DNA of 5,864 nt, from positions 1 to 5,864 of the forward strand of contig JAFWLX010000049.1 of assembly GCA_017510875.1 (NCBI GenBank), given 5' to 3'. Below, piece by piece: positions 5,628-5,864 of this stretch; the stretch's first letter is position 1, and each line of letters starts with the position of its first letter. Under the pieces are notes generated by a model. It had not been told where the DNA came from and searched no databases. It saw nothing but the letters and a program-made list of their open reading frames with translations. The DNA is from Atopobiaceae bacterium. GTDB taxonomy: Bacteria > Actinomycetota > Coriobacteriia > Coriobacteriales > Atopobiaceae. Position numbers and translations under genes: made by a program.

Positions 5628-5684
5628 GCGGGCCAAACCGGCCCGCTCTGGTAGGGACGGGCGTCCACACGGGCGCCCGTCCCT
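5628..5684 (+). terminator. Tandem GC-rich hairpins after the ACP gene
   Basis: The first hairpin is GCGGGCC/GGCCCGC with an AAACC loop (5628-5646). The second is a 14-bp stem (5653-5666 with 5671-5684, one G-T pair) around ACAC. It begins AGGGACGGGCG, resembling the GGGAC ends seen elsewhere in the window. A pyrimidine stretch CTCTCTGT follows, a poor U tract. The position between convergent genes supports a terminator working in either direction, but REP-like repeat character is also possible. The whole 174-bp gap (5603-5776) holds nothing else I can assign except the CCAAACCGG/CCGGTTTGG pair described among the findings. Confidence 0.5.
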
Positions 5685-5776
5685 CTCTGTCGTACCGGTT
5701 TGGTTTGCCGCCTCCGACTCCGTCTCGCGCCTTGTACATGCTCCGCCTGCCCCTCCGGCCCACGTCTCATGCGTGC

Positions 5777-5864
5777 TTACCACAGGTGCGGTATCACACG
5801 CCAGCGGACGCGCTTGAGGTAGTCGGTGTACCCTTCCAGCTCTTGCGCGAGAACGCGCTCCTCG
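5777..5864 (-). CDS. Partial isoprenylcysteine carboxyl methyltransferase/phospholipid methyltransferase-family protein (C-terminus)
   Basis: Only the last 28 codons are present; the gene runs in from beyond the right edge and ends with TAA at 5777-5779. The visible peptide begins EERVLAQELEGYTDY, continues through LKRVRWRVIP and ends in HLW. This matches the conserved C-terminal tail of bacterial ICMT/PEMT-like membrane methyltransferases, in which E-E-x-x-L-x-x-E-L-x-GY-x-x-Y is followed by a basic stretch and R-x-I-P-x-x-W at the end. These proteins have several membrane helices and use S-adenosylmethionine; the bacterial substrate is usually unknown. It is convergent with the ACP gene, so it is probably not part of that operon. 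Family assignment from so short a tail is good but not certain. Confidence 0.7.
   Translation of the reverse strand, partial: EERVLAQELEGYTDYLKRVRWRVIPHLW

Noticed and set aside
5541..5783. Minus-strand open frames between the ACP gene and the partial methyltransferase gene
   Set aside because: They are Arg/Gly/Ser-rich, cross the terminator hairpins and have no recognisable domain; the region is better read as intergenic.
1..5864. CRISPR arrays, tRNA or rRNA genes, transposases, phage genes
   Set aside because: I saw no regularly spaced direct repeats, cloverleaf with a CCA end, rRNA-like stretch or recombinase motif. The only repeats are the short palindromic elements described.

Overview
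This window looks like chromosomal DNA from a moderately GC-rich anaerobic actinobacterium. Coriobacteriia (an Olsenella/Atopobium/Collinsella-like organism) is my best guess. That is an inference from base composition, strong C/G-ending codon preference in the best-expressed genes, the mix of gene families and the style of the intergenic GGGAC palindromes. I have no marker gene to prove it.

Left half, minus strand: a PucR/CdaR-type transcriptional regulator (1624-3237) lies upstream of an unusual fusion protein (49-1497). The fusion joins an uncharacterised N-terminal segment, a PTS EIIB domain of the lactose/cellobiose class and a ROK domain whose kinase residues are degenerate. The two genes are separated by 126 bp holding a weak terminator-like hairpin. 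The fusion gene ends in a GGGAC palindrome at the window edge.

Centre: a 180-bp divergent control region (3238-3417) separates the regulator from the plus-strand genes. It carries a consensus TATAAT on the minus strand that overlaps a TATAAG on the plus strand. An 8-bp inverted repeat, TCTCGCGT/ACGCGAGA, lies across the same region. This layout suggests that the PucR-type protein controls itself and the divergent genes.

Right half, plus strand: a thiolase-like enzyme (3418-4701), a DUF35 zinc-ribbon/OB-fold partner (4729-5193) and, after a 172-bp repeat-rich gap, a small acyl carrier protein (5366-5602). Thiolase-fold enzymes paired with DUF35 proteins are known as C-C bond-forming or C-C bond-breaking acyl-transfer complexes, for example PhlC/PhlB, BbsB/BbsA and the archaeal thiolase/DUF35/HMG-CoA synthase complex. 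A dedicated ACP beside such a pair is the most distinctive feature here. It suggests a stand-alone acyl-condensing or acyl-transferring module that works on a carrier-bound substrate. The substrate cannot be read from the sequence.

Far right: a strong double hairpin (5628-5684) follows the ACP gene. A convergent minus-strand gene enters from the window edge; its C-terminal 28 residues look like an isoprenylcysteine carboxyl methyltransferase/phospholipid methyltransferase-family membrane protein.
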